A stretch of 64,000 bases of DNA from Paraburkholderia sediminicola (GCF_902859805.1 NZ_CADIKC010000009.1:310001-374000), one strand, 5' to 3'; counted from the first letter of the stretch, positions 43,892 to 53,532 are shown. Made by a program: numbers and translations. The notes: generated from the sequence alone by a model not told the origin.

Positions 43892-45109
43892 ATGAAAGTG
43901 GCGATCGTGCACGACTGGCTCGTCGCACCTGGCGGCGCCGAGAAGGTGCTCGAACAGATCATCGAGTGCTTTCCCGATGCCGATCTCTTCAGCCTCGTCG
44001 ATTTCCTCGAAGACCGCAGGCCGGTCGGCGGCAAACCTGTCACTACGTCGTTCATCCAGAACCTGCCGTTTGCAAGGCGCCACTATCGCGCGTATCTGCC
44101 GTTGATGCCCCTCGCGGTCGAGCAGTTCGATCTCTCGGGTTACGACCTCGTCATTACGAGCTCCTATGCAGTCGCCAAGGGCGTATTGGTTGGCCCTGAT
44201 CAGACGCATGTGAGCTACGTGCATTCGCCGATGCGCTACGCGTGGGATCTGCAGCACCAGTATTTGCGCGAAGCGAATCTGACGCGCGGACCGAAGTCAT
44301 GGCTCGTACGTGCGTTGCTTCATTACCTGCGCGGCTGGGATTCGCACTCGGCGAACAGCGTCGATCGTCTGATTGCGAATTCGCAATTTGTCGCGCGGCG
44401 CGTGATGAAAACTTACCGGCGTGATGCCGCGGTGATTCCGCCTCCTGTCGACGTGCACAAATTCGAATTGTGCACGCACAAGGAAGACTTCTATCTGACC
44501 GCCTCGCGCATGGTGCCTTATAAGCGCATTGATCTGATTGTCGAAACCTTCAACGCGACGCCGCACCGCAAGCTGATCGTGATCGGCGACGGACCGGAGA
44601 TGGCGGCGATTCGCGCCAAGGCCGGTCCGAATGTGACGATCCTCGGCTATCAGCCGTTCAAGGTTCTCAAGGATCATCTGCAACGCGCGCGCGCCTTCGT
44701 GTTCGCCGCCGAGGAAGACTTCGGCATCGTCGCGCTTGAAGCGCAGGCATGCGGCACGCCGGTCATTGCATTCGGCAAGGGCGGGGCGCTCGAAACGGTG
44801 GTGCCGATCGGCGAGGCGCAACCTACCGGCGTGTATTTCGCACGCCAAACGGTCGTGTCGATGCTCGACGCGATCGACCGCTTCGAGCGGCAGAAAGAAC
44901 AGATCACGCCGGCGGCGTGCCGCGCGAACGCGGAACGTTTTTCCGCAGCGGTTTTCCGGCGTGCCTTCATGGCCGAAGTGACGCGCACGATCGCGGCATC
45001 GGGTTGGCGTCTGCGGGTCGCGGCGGCAGAGCGCGTCGAGCCCGATCTGGCCACCGAGGATCTCGCCTGGCCTGGCGAACGCGCGCAAGGAAGCAGTTGG
45101 GGGCGCTGA
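43892..45109 (+). CDS. Glycosyltransferase family 4 (mannosyltransferase-like)
   Basis: GT-B glycosyltransferase of 405 residues. It begins MKVAIVHDWLVAPGGAEKVLE and has SYVHSPMRYAWDLQHQYL, NSQFVARRV and the donor region FGIVALEAQACGTPVIAFGKGGALE. This is the pattern of WbaZ/WcaI-like mannosyltransferases of surface polysaccharide pathways. The GGGGAG at 43883-43888 supports the ATG at 43892. It is divergent from paralogue B. The sugar specificity is not determinable from sequence alone. Confidence 0.85.
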   Translation: MKVAIVHDWLVAPGGAEKVLEQIIECFPDADLFSLVDFLEDRRPVGGKPVTTSFIQNLPFARRHYRAYLPLMPLAVEQFDLSGYDLVITSSYAVAKGVLVGPDQTHVSYVHSPMRYAWDLQHQYLREANLTRGPKSWLVRALLHYLRGWDSHSANSVDRLIANSQFVARRVMKTYRRDAAVIPPPVDVHKFELCTHKEDFYLTASRMVPYKRIDLIVETFNATPHRKLIVIGDGPEMAAIRAKAGPNVTILGYQPFKVLKDHLQRARAFVFAAEEDFGIVALEAQACGTPVIAFGKGGALETVVPIGEAQPTGVYFARQTVVSMLDAIDRFERQKEQITPAACRANAERFSAAVFRRAFMAEVTRTIAASGWRLRVAAAERVEPDLATEDLAWPGERAQGSSWGR

Positions 45110-45151
45110 CGCGGGCGCGCTCGCGTGCCATGCAGCGCGACAGATTATCTC

Positions 45152-45190
45152 TTTATTCGCATATTGCGAACTTCACAATATGCGAATAAA
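45152..45190. promoter_or_regulatory. Double palindromic operator upstream of higBA
   Basis: Two 15-bp arms, TTTATTCGCATATTG and CAATATGCGAATAAA, are perfect reverse complements around 9 nt. Each half is itself a small palindrome: TTCGCA-TAT-TGCGAA (45156-45170, perfect) and TTCACA-ATA-TGCGAA (45172-45186, one mismatch). This is the arrangement expected for two HigA dimers. It lies about 140 nt before higB. A terminator for the preceding glycosyltransferase is the alternative. Confidence 0.55.
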
Positions 45191-45328
45191 ATGACTTCGT
45201 CGTACCGCAGTAAGCCATAGTTAGCTGTTCGGCCTATGCCATCCAGATGACTATCGGTGTTGATCCCGTCCCTTTAGCCTCGCAGGTAGGGCGTGCTTGT
45301 TCAGCGCGCGTACATGCGAGGAAATACG

Positions 45329-45628
45329 ATGCGGGTCATTTCAAAGAAGGCTTTGCTGGACTTCATAAAGAGACATCCGGAGGCGCGCAGTGCGTTGTTG
45401 ACGTGGTACTCACTGGCGCAGGCTTGCCTCGCGTATGGCTATAACGACCTGAAGCAGACGTTCGCGGGCGCGGACTACGTGCCGCCGCAATACACTGTTT
45501 TCAATGTGGGCGGCAACCGGTTCAGGATCATCGCGGCGATTCACTACAACAGGCAGTCGTTGTTCGTTCGTCACGTATTGACGCATACGGAGTACGACCT
45601 TTGGACGAGGAAGAATCTAAACTCATGA
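45329..45628 (+). CDS. higB: HigB-type mRNA interferase toxin
   Basis: Small basic toxin of 99 residues of the HigB family, which cuts mRNA on the ribosome. The family core is visible: ALLDFIKRHPEARSALLTWY near the start, VFNVGGNRFRIIAAIHY in the middle, and FVRHVLTHTEYD at the end with the usual catalytic-region His residues. The ATG at 45329 has GCGAGGAAA upstream. The stop overlaps the antitoxin start (ATGA), giving toxin-first, antitoxin-second order, which is characteristic of HigBA. Confidence 0.9.
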   Translation: MRVISKKALLDFIKRHPEARSALLTWYSLAQACLAYGYNDLKQTFAGADYVPPQYTVFNVGGNRFRIIAAIHYNRQSLFVRHVLTHTEYDLWTRKNLNS

Positions 45629-46047
45629 ATGCCGATCGCCTTCCGGGAGCCTTTCCCGACATCGCTCAAATCTGGGCCGCCTTGCAAACCCAGTTGCCGA
45701 TCACGCCCATTCGCAACGAGCAGGACTATCAGAAGATGGTGCGGCTCGCCAACGCGCTCGCCGATCATCTGAACGGTAACGAGGAGGATCCGCTGGCCGA
45801 TCTGTTTGCGATCGTCACGGACCTGATCGAAAGCTGGGAAGTGAACAACGTGACGATCCCGAAAGCGGAGCCGCGCGAGGTGTTGCGGCATCTGCTGGAA
45901 ACGCACGGGCTCAAGCAGAAGGACCTGATCGGTATCGCGTCGCCCACCGTGGTGAGCGATATTCTCGCGGGCCGGCGCGCCATCAGCAAAAAGGTGGCGA
46001 AGGCGCTGGCCGTGCGTTTTCATACCGACGTCAGCGCGTTTCTGTAA
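45625..46047 (+). CDS. higA: HigA-type antitoxin with helix-turn-helix
   Basis: Antitoxin of 140 residues. The N-terminal part (1-80) is acidic and should bind the toxin. The C-terminal XRE-type helix-turn-helix (about 90-135) reads LLETHGLKQKDLIGIASPTVVSDILAGRRAISK. It neutralises HigB and represses the operon through palindromes such as those at 45152-45190. The ATG at 45625 overlaps the toxin stop by 4 nt; the in-frame TTG at 45601 is unlikely. Confidence 0.9.
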   Translation: MNADRLPGAFPDIAQIWAALQTQLPITPIRNEQDYQKMVRLANALADHLNGNEEDPLADLFAIVTDLIESWEVNNVTIPKAEPREVLRHLLETHGLKQKDLIGIASPTVVSDILAGRRAISKKVAKALAVRFHTDVSAFL

Positions 46048-46085
46048 GCGGACGCGGCGCGGCGTCAGCCGTGCTTCATAAAAAA

Positions 46086-46112
46086 GGGCTGCGCCTCGAT
46101 CCGGCGCAGCCC
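46086..46112. terminator. Terminator between converging higA and wzc-like gene
   Basis: A perfect 10-bp stem GGGCTGCGCC/GGCGCAGCCC with a 7-nt loop. On the minus strand it is followed by six Ts, so it ends the leftward exopolysaccharide operon; on the + strand only TTT follows, but it may also serve higBA. Confidence 0.85.
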
Positions 46113-46138
46113 TTTCGCGTTACCGCTTATAACCCGAT

Positions 46139-48526
46139 CTATTTTGATTCGTGGCTATCGAGCGGATCGCCGGCGGAGTAGGTGTACGCATACGCGTAGT
46201 CGTACGTGCCGTTTCTGTTGTGGCTCTTGAGCGGCACCGCATTCATCACGCCGCCCACCACCCGCGCCCGCGCGCGCCGCAGCTTCTTCAGCGCCTCGGC
46301 CACGTGGCTTTCTGTGTGAGCGCCGGAGCGCATGACCAGCACCGTAGATCCGGCAATATGCGCAATCACCGCCGCGTCGGCCACCGCCAGCAGCGGCGGC
46401 GTATCGACGATCACCAGATCGAACTCCTGCTCAAAGCGGGCGAGAATTTCGCCGAAGCGCAACGACGTCAGAATCTCGGATGGATTCGGCGGATAAGCGC
46501 CCGTCGCGATGAAGTGCAAGCCATCTACGCCCGTGGCGCGAGCCGCGACTTCAAGATCGACCTGACCGGTCAGCAGTTCGGTCAGGCCGCCATTGGGCGA
46601 GCGGCCGAGATACTGCGCAAGGCGGCCGCGCCGCAGATCGGCGTCGATCAGCAGCACGCGTTTGCCCGATTCCGCAATCAGTGCCGCCAGATTCGCGCAT
46701 AGAAAGCTTTTGCCGTCCGAGGGCGCCGGGCTTGTTATCGCCACGATGCGGTTGGGCGCGTCGACCAGGCCGAACTCCAGCGTCGCGCGCAATCCGCGCA
46801 GGCTCTCCACTGTCGAGTCGTACGGATGGGTCTTCACCAGCAGCGGCCGCATGGGTATCTTGCCCGACGCAACGACCGTTTGCGTGCCGACTTGCACTTT
46901 GTCCTGGCGACCCGCCGCCGAACCGGACCGAAGTATTCGCGTCCTGGCCGACGCCCGCGCCGACACTTCGGTCGGCGTCGACTTCGGACTAGGCAGAGCC
47001 GCGGCGCGCGCGGCAGTCAACTGCCGGTCGCTACGCGCCTGTTCCGGGCTGAAGGCGATCGAGCCGAAGATCGGCAACTGGAAGCGCCGCTCGACGAACT
47101 CGGGGTCGGCCACGCCGGTAAAGAACGTGCGGCGGCAGAACGCGAACAGGATGCCGGCGATGACACCGAGTACCGTGCCGGCCGAAATGATCAACGCCGA
47201 CTTCGGCCGCACCGGCGATGACGGCAGCAACGCCTCATCGATGATATGCACGTTGCCGATCGTTCCGGCACGCGAAATCGACAGCTCCTGGGTTTTGTTC
47301 AGCAACGCCACGTAGATTTCCTCGGCGACCTTCGCATCGCGCTGCAAGGCGAGGGCGTTTCGTTCGGAACTCGGCAGCGTGGTGAAGTGATCTTCGAAAC
47401 GCGCTTTTTCCCGCATCATTGCCGCTATTTGCGAGTCGATCTGCAGCACTTCCGGGCTCTCTGCGGTGAAGCGTTGCAGCAATTGCGCACGCATGATACG
47501 CAGCGACGCAATCTGCTTTTCGTAGTCCAGACCGCCGGCGAGGTAGACCCCGGCTTCCTGGGTCGGCTGGAACGAACCGACTTTCGACTGGTATTCCGAA
47601 AGCGCGGTTTCGGCCTTTTTCACTTCAGATCGCAGATGCGGCAGTTCGCTGTTCAGAAAGCTCAGCATGCGGCTCGCTTCTTCCTGGGCGCGGTCGGTGC
47701 GCTGCTTCAGATACGACGCGGCCACCGCATTGGTGATCGCCGTGATTGCGTGCGGATCGGTGCCCATGTATGACAGTTGCACCACACCGGTTTCACGGCC
47801 TTTCTCGCTGACCTGGAGACCGGAGGAGAGTCCCGCCACGGCGTCCAGCTGGTTGAAGCGCGTGACGTAGAACTCCGTGCCCGGGCGCGCCACCAGCGTC
47901 GTGACGAGCAGCGTCACGCCGCTGCCGCTGGCTTCCTGGCCGGCCACGCCGGTCAGGATGTGTTGACCGAACGCGTCGGTCAGTTCATAGCGGCCGTAGT
48001 CGAGCGCGTGCAGTGTCAGTTGCGCGCCTTCGAGCGACTTCGGCACCGTGATCGAATTGACCGCGAATTGCTCGCCGCCCCAGGCATACGAAGTCATGCC
48101 GAACGCCGCGCCAAGCGGATGGCCCGGACGCGCGAAGAAAGACGAGATCTTGCCGAGTACCGGCATGGTCTTCGGCGCCACACTGAAGTTCAGCTTGAAC
48201 TGCTCGACCACCGGCTCCACGACTGCGCGGCTCTTGATGATTTCGATTTCCGCGTCGGTGTGCATGGGGCCCACAGACGGCATGAGCGACAGCGCAACCT
48301 GACTCGGCGTGCCGTTACCGGTCTGCGGGTCGACCTGAAGCAACGCGTCGGCGGAATAGATCGGCGTAGCAATCTTGCTATAGACCACCGCGGCCAGGAT
48401 GATGCAGCCTGCGATGCCGATCACCCACCAGATCTGATCGATGACGATGCGCAGCAGGTCGCGCAGTACTGCGTCCTCGTCGCCGCCTGGCGCCGGCCCT
48501 TGGTCCAGCATGTCGTACGTACTCAT
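46139..48526 (-). CDS. Polysaccharide co-polymerase tyrosine autokinase (Wzc/BceF type)
   Basis: Inner-membrane tyrosine autokinase of 795 residues that controls chain length and export of an exopolysaccharide. The N-terminal Wzz domain has membrane helices near residues 35-55 and 445-465 with a long periplasmic coiled-coil region between them. The cytoplasmic BY-kinase domain has Walker A SPAPSDGKSFL (about 592-602), Walker A' VLLIDADLRRG (about 625) and Walker B LVIVDTPPLLAVADA (about 707). It ends with a tyrosine cluster (YDYAYAYTYSAG), the autophosphorylation sites. It is last in the operon after the wza-like gene. A cognate low-molecular-weight phosphatase was not seen. Confidence 0.92.
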   Translation of the reverse strand: MSTYDMLDQGPAPGGDEDAVLRDLLRIVIDQIWWVIGIAGCIILAAVVYSKIATPIYSADALLQVDPQTGNGTPSQVALSLMPSVGPMHTDAEIEIIKSRAVVEPVVEQFKLNFSVAPKTMPVLGKISSFFARPGHPLGAAFGMTSYAWGGEQFAVNSITVPKSLEGAQLTLHALDYGRYELTDAFGQHILTGVAGQEASGSGVTLLVTTLVARPGTEFYVTRFNQLDAVAGLSSGLQVSEKGRETGVVQLSYMGTDPHAITAITNAVAASYLKQRTDRAQEEASRMLSFLNSELPHLRSEVKKAETALSEYQSKVGSFQPTQEAGVYLAGGLDYEKQIASLRIMRAQLLQRFTAESPEVLQIDSQIAAMMREKARFEDHFTTLPSSERNALALQRDAKVAEEIYVALLNKTQELSISRAGTIGNVHIIDEALLPSSPVRPKSALIISAGTVLGVIAGILFAFCRRTFFTGVADPEFVERRFQLPIFGSIAFSPEQARSDRQLTAARAAALPSPKSTPTEVSARASARTRILRSGSAAGRQDKVQVGTQTVVASGKIPMRPLLVKTHPYDSTVESLRGLRATLEFGLVDAPNRIVAITSPAPSDGKSFLCANLAALIAESGKRVLLIDADLRRGRLAQYLGRSPNGGLTELLTGQVDLEVAARATGVDGLHFIATGAYPPNPSEILTSLRFGEILARFEQEFDLVIVDTPPLLAVADAAVIAHIAGSTVLVMRSGAHTESHVAEALKKLRRARARVVGGVMNAVPLKSHNRNGTYDYAYAYTYSAGDPLDSHESK

Positions 48527-48549
48527 AGTGATACTCCGTCGCGAGCGTT

Positions 48550-49743
48550 TTATCTGGACAACTGCACCGTGTAGAACAAGGTCTGCAGGGTCGGCGTGAT
48601 CTGTTCGAGTGCGCGGTTAAAGCGTGCTGCATTCGAGACCTGCACGTACACCACATCCTTCGGCTGTAATTCGAATTTGGTCATCAGCATCAAGGCGTCG
48701 ACCTGCGTCATGTCGAGCTGATAGACGTCAGGCGTGAGCGTCTTGTCGGCGCCGCGTACCACGTACACAAAGCGCGGGTCGCCGGTTTTGACGTCGAGGC
48801 TGCCGGCGCCGGTGAGCGCATCGGCGAGCGTCAGGCGGCCACGGTTCATCGGCAGCGAGGTCGGCTTGTTCACTTCGCCGAGTACGAAAACGCGGCTGTT
48901 CGAACGGTCCGGCACGTCGATGATGTCGCCGTCTTTCAGCAGTACGTTCTGTTGCGGATCGCCGGTTTCGAGCAGTGCGGCGACATCGACCGTATAACGC
49001 TTGCCGTTGCGGGTCACGCCGACGTTCTGCAGATCCGCATCGGGCAGCGCACCGCCCGCGCGATTGATCGCATCGAGCACGGTGAGCGGCGCATCGGTAA
49101 TCGCTTCGGAGGAGGGCGTGCGCAGATTGCCGGTCACCTGCACCGACTGGCTGTTGAAACCCGAGACGCGCACGTCGAGCTGAGGATTACGAATCGTCCT
49201 CGCGAGGCCCCGCGTGAGCGAATCCTGAACCTGCTGGGCGGTCATGCCGAGCACCTTGATGCGGCCCACGCGCGGGAAAAAGATCGTGCCGTTGTTGGCG
49301 ACGCGCACGGTCAGCCCGCCTTCGCCGCCGCCTGACAGCGTCGGTGAGACCGGTGTCGCCCCCTGTGTCTGCGTAGGACCCGGCGAAGGTGTTGCGCTGC
49401 CGCTGACGCTCGGCAGTGGCGGCACGCCGCCAAGTGTGCCGCCGGTCAGTTCCGGGTGATCCCAGACGATGATGTTCAACTGGTCGCCGATGCCGAGCCG
49501 GTAGTCGTAAGCTCCGCGCGTCTGAGGCGTGAGGCAGGACAACGGGCAGGCGGCCGGTACCGCGGCTGCGCGTTGCTGGCGAAAATAGCCGACGTCGATC
49601 GTGTGCACCGGAAACTTCTCGGCAGTTTGCTCAGGCGGAGCGGGCTGCTCCAGACGTTTGGTGTCCAGATAGGGGCCCGGCGCCAATGAACAGGCGCATA
49701 GCGTTGTGGCCGCGAGCCCTGCGGCAATTGTTTTGATAGTCAT
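48550..49743 (-). CDS. Outer-membrane polysaccharide export lipoprotein (Wza/BceE type)
   Basis: Export lipoprotein of 397 residues that forms the outer-membrane channel for exopolysaccharide. The signal peptide ends in the lipobox TTLCAC. The Poly_export domain begins near YDYRLGIGDQLNIIVWDHPELT, followed by repeated SLBB domains (VQVTGNLRTPSSEAI; VFVLGEVNKPTSLP). A Pro/Ser/Gly-rich insert (about residues 110-145) within the first domain is unusual. The ATG at 49743 is the obvious start. It is 23 nt upstream of the kinase gene, its functional partner. Confidence 0.92.
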   Translation of the reverse strand: MTIKTIAAGLAATTLCACSLAPGPYLDTKRLEQPAPPEQTAEKFPVHTIDVGYFRQQRAAAVPAACPLSCLTPQTRGAYDYRLGIGDQLNIIVWDHPELTGGTLGGVPPLPSVSGSATPSPGPTQTQGATPVSPTLSGGGEGGLTVRVANNGTIFFPRVGRIKVLGMTAQQVQDSLTRGLARTIRNPQLDVRVSGFNSQSVQVTGNLRTPSSEAITDAPLTVLDAINRAGGALPDADLQNVGVTRNGKRYTVDVAALLETGDPQQNVLLKDGDIIDVPDRSNSRVFVLGEVNKPTSLPMNRGRLTLADALTGAGSLDVKTGDPRFVYVVRGADKTLTPDVYQLDMTQVDALMLMTKFELQPKDVVYVQVSNAARFNRALEQITPTLQTLFYTVQLSR

Positions 49744-49780
49744 TTTGGTGGTCCCTCGCGTGAAGCAGCGCACTGTTCGG

Positions 49781-50734
49781 TCAGCGCGCCGCCTCCTGCC
49801 ATGCCCCGCGCATTGCGCGTAAACCCACTCTCCATTTGCGAAGCGCGAGTGCCACGCCGCCGCGCTCGAATGCCAGCGACAATGCGCGCAGGAACCCCGG
49901 GTCCGCACGATTGCCGATCAGCGTCGAGTAAACGACGAACGCCCATCGGCCGGGTGGCGTCAGGTATTCGCACATGATGAGTCGGAGATTGAATGACGCG
50001 TTATAGAAAGCGGCGTCGTTAAATGTGAAGCGCTGGTCTTCGTCGCTGCGCTGGGCCGGAAAGTGATCGACCAGTAGTGACGGGTCGTAGATCAAAGTCC
50101 AGCCGCGCCGTTTTACGTCGAGGCTGAAGCCCATTTCGCAATGCACCTGCGCGCCGGTGCCGCGCAAGCGCTCATCAAAACGCACGGTGCCGATCGCCTC
50201 GCGGCGAAACGCCATGTTGACGCCCTTGAGCACCTGCACTTCACGTGCGGCGCCATGGCCAATGTGATGATTCCCGATAGTGCGGCCATACCAGCGCACG
50301 AGGCCGACGCACGGCTTCTGCCCCTGCAGGATGCCATTGCGTTCATGCACGATGTCGCGTCCGCCAAGGCCGCCGAGTGCCGGATCGTTTCCGAACGCGC
50401 GGGCGATCCGCGCGATCCAGTCGGAATGCGGCGCGGCGTCGTCGTCGGTAAAGCAGAGCACGTCGCCGCTGGCGCTGTCGATGCCGAGGTTGTAGGCGGC
50501 GACCACGCCCGGCTTGTGCACCAGCACGATCCAGCGGCGCGGGTCCGGCCGGTTCGCTTCGCTCGTGCGCAGCCAGTCGAGCGTCGCGTAGTCGTCGTGA
50601 CGTGCGATCACGATCACTTCGTCGGCGCGGCGCTCCTGTGCGTCGAGCGCCGCGAGGCAGCGTGCGAGATCGGCGGTGCGCCGGTACGTCGGCACGATCA
50701 CGGAGACTTTCAGGGACGGTTTCCGGAATGGCAT
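49781..50734 (-). CDS. Glycosyltransferase family 2
   Basis: GT-A fold glycosyltransferase of 317 residues. The N-terminal nucleotide-binding region is KVSVIVPTYRRTADLARCL, with the DXD-like metal site in CFTDDDAAPHSDW. The middle carries NMAFRREAIGTVRFDERLRG, typical of rhamnosyl- and galactosyltransferase-like members. It has no membrane helix. It starts 2 nt after the stop of the initiating transferase gene, which suggests it adds one of the next sugars of the repeat unit. The sugar is unknown. Confidence 0.85.
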   Translation of the reverse strand: MPFRKPSLKVSVIVPTYRRTADLARCLAALDAQERRADEVIVIARHDDYATLDWLRTSEANRPDPRRWIVLVHKPGVVAAYNLGIDSASGDVLCFTDDDAAPHSDWIARIARAFGNDPALGGLGGRDIVHERNGILQGQKPCVGLVRWYGRTIGNHHIGHGAAREVQVLKGVNMAFRREAIGTVRFDERLRGTGAQVHCEMGFSLDVKRRGWTLIYDPSLLVDHFPAQRSDEDQRFTFNDAAFYNASFNLRLIMCEYLTPPGRWAFVVYSTLIGNRADPGFLRALSLAFERGGVALALRKWRVGLRAMRGAWQEAAR

Positions 50735-50736
50735 GA

Positions 50737-52122
50737 TCAGAATGCGTTTCGCCCGACGAAACCCTTGAAAATCGTGATGAACACGATCTTCATGTCGAAC
50801 CAGAACGACCAGTTATGGATGTAGAAGAGATCGAACTTCACGCGCGTCTCCATCTTTTCAACCTTGGTGGTGGCGCCGCGATAGCCGTTCACCTGTGCCC
50901 AGCCGGTAATGCCCGGCTTGATCCGGTAGCGGTTCATATAGCCGTACACCTGATCCTTGTAGAGATCGTCGTGTTCGACCGCATGAGGACGCGGGCCGAC
51001 CACCGACATCTGGCCGAGCAGCACGTTCAGGAATTGCGGCAGTTCGTCGAGACTGGTGCGGCGCATGAAGCCGCCGAGTTTCGTGATGCGCGCGTCGTTG
51101 CGCGCGGCCTGTGTGACCTGGCCGTGCGCTTCGTGGTGCACCGTCATCGAGCGGAACTTGTAGATCGCGAACGGCTGGCCATCCACGCCTTTACGGGTCT
51201 GGCGGAAGAACACCGGTCCGGGCGAGCTCAGCTTGATGCCGATCGCGAGCGCGACAAACACGGGCGCGAGCGCGAGCAGCGCGGCCGCGGCGAACAGGCG
51301 GTCGAAGATCAGCTTGGGCCACATCTGCGGCGAGGAGATAGGCGTGGCGTTCAGGTTGAGCGTCGGTAAACCGACGACATCGACTAGCGCGTGGTTGAAC
51401 AGCGAGAGGCTGCGGACATCGGGGATGAAGCGCAGGTTCACGAAGTCATGTTTGAACGTACGCGTGAAGCGATAGATTGTGTGTTCTTCCGAGAGCGGCA
51501 GAGCGAGCCACACTTCGTTCACATGCTCTTCGCGCACCTTGGCGGCGAACGCTTTCAGATCGGTCAGCACCGGCAGGCGATTGAGACGCGCGCCGTACGT
51601 GCCGGCCGCTTCGATACTGGTATCGAAGACGCAGACGGGCTTGAAGCCGGCTTGCGGCGCACGGTCCAGATGCGCGAGCAGCGTGCGCGAAAAACCGGGT
51701 GCGCCGACGATCGCGACCGTGCGGAAGTTCATGCCGCGCCGGCGCACGCTGCGCAGGCCAACATGCACGAGGCACTTGGTAAGAATGATCAGGGCGCCGG
51801 AGATCAGCGTCGAGTAGCCGAACCACAGCCGCGAAACGGCATCCATGCGGTGCAAGGTGAAGGCCAGCACGAGGGCGGTGGCGACCACCACCAGCCACGC
51901 GGCGGCAACTCTCAACAGCATCGAAGGCAGCGCCTTGCCGCGCCACGTTTCATAGACGCCGAAGCCGGGAAACATCAGCAGCACGAGCACGCAGTTGAAG
52001 GCGATCAGCAGGCGCTCGGTGTCCGACAACGCAATCGGCGTTGAAAAGCGCATCCCGTGAGCGAGCAGCCCGCCCGCAATCACAAAGAGTGCGTCGAGAC
52101 ATCGCGCAGTATTCCTGAACAT
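50737..52122 (-). CDS. Undecaprenyl-phosphate hexose-1-phosphate transferase (WcaJ/BceB type)
   Basis: Polyprenyl-phosphate glycosyl-1-phosphate transferase of 461 residues that starts repeat-unit assembly by loading a sugar phosphate, probably glucose, on undecaprenyl phosphate. Four N-terminal helices (about 10-125) and a Rossmann-like CoA-binding-type region ([16 protein letters not shown]) precede the catalytic domain, which has its own membrane hairpin ([20 protein letters not shown]). Motifs [36 protein letters not shown] and [15 protein letters not shown] are complete. It is the first structural gene of the leftward operon. Confidence 0.93.
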   Translation of the reverse strand: MFRNTARCLDALFVIAGGLLAHGMRFSTPIALSDTERLLIAFNCVLVLLMFPGFGVYETWRGKALPSMLLRVAAAWLVVVATALVLAFTLHRMDAVSRLWFGYSTLISGALIILTKCLVHVGLRSVRRRGMNFRTVAIVGAPGFSRTLLAHLDRAPQAGFKPVCVFDTSIEAAGTYGARLNRLPVLTDLKAFAAKVREEHVNEVWLALPLSEEHTIYRFTRTFKHDFVNLRFIPDVRSLSLFNHALVDVVGLPTLNLNATPISSPQMWPKLIFDRLFAAAALLALAPVFVALAIGIKLSSPGPVFFRQTRKGVDGQPFAIYKFRSMTVHHEAHGQVTQAARNDARITKLGGFMRRTSLDELPQFLNVLLGQMSVVGPRPHAVEHDDLYKDQVYGYMNRYRIKPGITGWAQVNGYRGATTKVEKMETRVKFDLFYIHNWSFWFDMKIVFITIFKGFVGRNAF

Positions 52123-52167
52123 GATGATCTACCCCGTAATCGAACAATGCAGCCTTCTGTTGACTGC

Positions 52168-52902
52168 TTACTCGACAGTTTCAGCCTGACGCAGACGCGG
52201 CAGCAGGCGGTCGAATTCCCGCTTGACGAGGCCGTAGCATTCGCAGGCGCGCGCTTCGAGACCTTTGCGGTCGAGGATCCTGATGTGGCCGCGGCTGTGA
52301 TGAATCAGGCCTTCGTCGTGCAACTTGCCGGCTGCTTCGGTGATGCCTTCGCGGCGCACGCCGAGCATGTCAGCGATCAGTTGCTGGGTAACCGTCAGAT
52401 CATTCGATGCCACACGGTCCACTTCGATCAGCAGCCAGCGGCACAGTTGCTTGTTCAGCGCATGGTGGCGATTGCAGGCGGCGGTCTGCGCGACCTGCGT
52501 GAGGAGGGCGTGCATGTACAGCAGCATCAGGCGGCGCAGGAAGTCCGAGCGTGCGAATTGCTGCTTGAGCGCTTGTGCGCTCATCCGGTAAGCGAAGCCG
52601 GCGCATTGCACCTGCACGCGGTTCGGCATGGTTTCGCCGCCCGTGAGCACCGGCACGCCGGTCATGCCTTCGCGGCCGACCGCGGCGATTTCGACCGAGC
52701 TGCCGTCTTCCATCGTCGAGAGCATCGAGATGATTGCAGTGGTCGGGAAGTAGACGTGATGGATCCGTTGACCTGAGTCGCACAGCAGTTGCTCGGTGCG
52801 CAGATGAACCAGTTCGAGATGAGGGGCAAGTGCTTGCCATTCGTGGGACGGCAACGCGCCGAGCAAATGGTTGCCGTGCAGATCTGATTGAAGTGTCAAC
52901 AT
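52168..52902 (-). CDS. Crp/Fnr-family transcriptional regulator
   Basis: Regulator of 244 residues with an N-terminal cyclic-nucleotide-type beta-barrel (about 15-130, HHVYFPTTAIISMLSTMEDGSSVE) and a C-terminal winged helix (about 165-225, LTVTQQLIADMLGVRREGITEAAGKL). The barrel lacks the classical cAMP-binding arginine signature and the Fnr cysteines, so the ligand is unclear. The ATG at 52902 has GAGGA upstream. It is 45 nt before the initiating transferase gene in the same direction, so it may be cotranscribed with and regulate the exopolysaccharide operon. Some Burkholderia Crp/Fnr proteins that control exopolysaccharide bind c-di-GMP; whether this one does is unknown. Confidence 0.85.
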   Translation of the reverse strand: MLTLQSDLHGNHLLGALPSHEWQALAPHLELVHLRTEQLLCDSGQRIHHVYFPTTAIISMLSTMEDGSSVEIAAVGREGMTGVPVLTGGETMPNRVQVQCAGFAYRMSAQALKQQFARSDFLRRLMLLYMHALLTQVAQTAACNRHHALNKQLCRWLLIEVDRVASNDLTVTQQLIADMLGVRREGITEAAGKLHDEGLIHHSRGHIRILDRKGLEARACECYGLVKREFDRLLPRLRQAETVE

Positions 52903-53532
52903 GATCGGTCCTCGCTGAAGCCGCGCGCAGCGCGACCTCGTGTTTTTGATCCGATGCCTGCATCCTTGAATGAACGACGTGCCGCCTGGCGAGCAGCGAT
53001 GGATGAACAGGTACGGCCCCGTATTGGCCTGATGCGCCGCCGCCGTTCTTGTAGATCTCGTCACGGCGCCGCAGTGTTGCGCTCTCTCTTTAGCGAGGAG
53101 CGTGCCAACCTTGGGGAAAACGAGTGCTGGTGCGGCGCAGCGAAGAAACCCCGAGCAGCGCGGGGAGCCAAAAGTGGCTTTTTGTTTCAATTCTGTACAA
53201 CGCCCGCTTAACGCACGACCCCGGTGAGGGGCATTTTTATTCGAGCCAAGTCCTTGATGGGATTGGGTTGGCGGCTGATGGGCGCCCCTTTGCGGGGGCT
53301 GTCTCACGGATGAACCAGCCTTTGTGTGTGCGTTATCGGGGGCCGTCCGGGTTGTGCCGGATTTGATTCAGATGTGTTCCATGTGTTGCGTACGGTGGCG
53401 TACGCAACGCCTTTTTTGCAGACCAGAACGTCGCAAAAAAACCAACAGTGATTCAGCAGACCAGACAGATGGATTCGCGCAGCGCGAGGTTCTGCGCGCC
53501 TTGCGAAGGAGCGGCTAGTGCAGCGACGACAA
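52903..53532. other. Intergenic region with hairpins and no credible gene
   Basis: A 630-nt gap between two leftward genes. It contains CCCCG-type pairing near 53146-53164, a hairpin AGCCA-AAAG-TGGCT followed by TTTT (53166-53182) and a stronger terminator at 53385-53417, both oriented for rightward transcripts although no rightward gene is present. Frames across it have poor composition. A rightward small RNA is possible. Confidence 0.5.
53385..53417 (+). terminator. Rightward intrinsic terminator without an upstream gene
   Basis: GTTGCGTAC (53385-53393) and GTACGCAAC (53400-53408) pair perfectly around GGTGGC, followed by GCC and TTTTTT. It has the full form of an intrinsic terminator on the + strand but follows no rightward coding gene. 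Confidence 0.75.
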
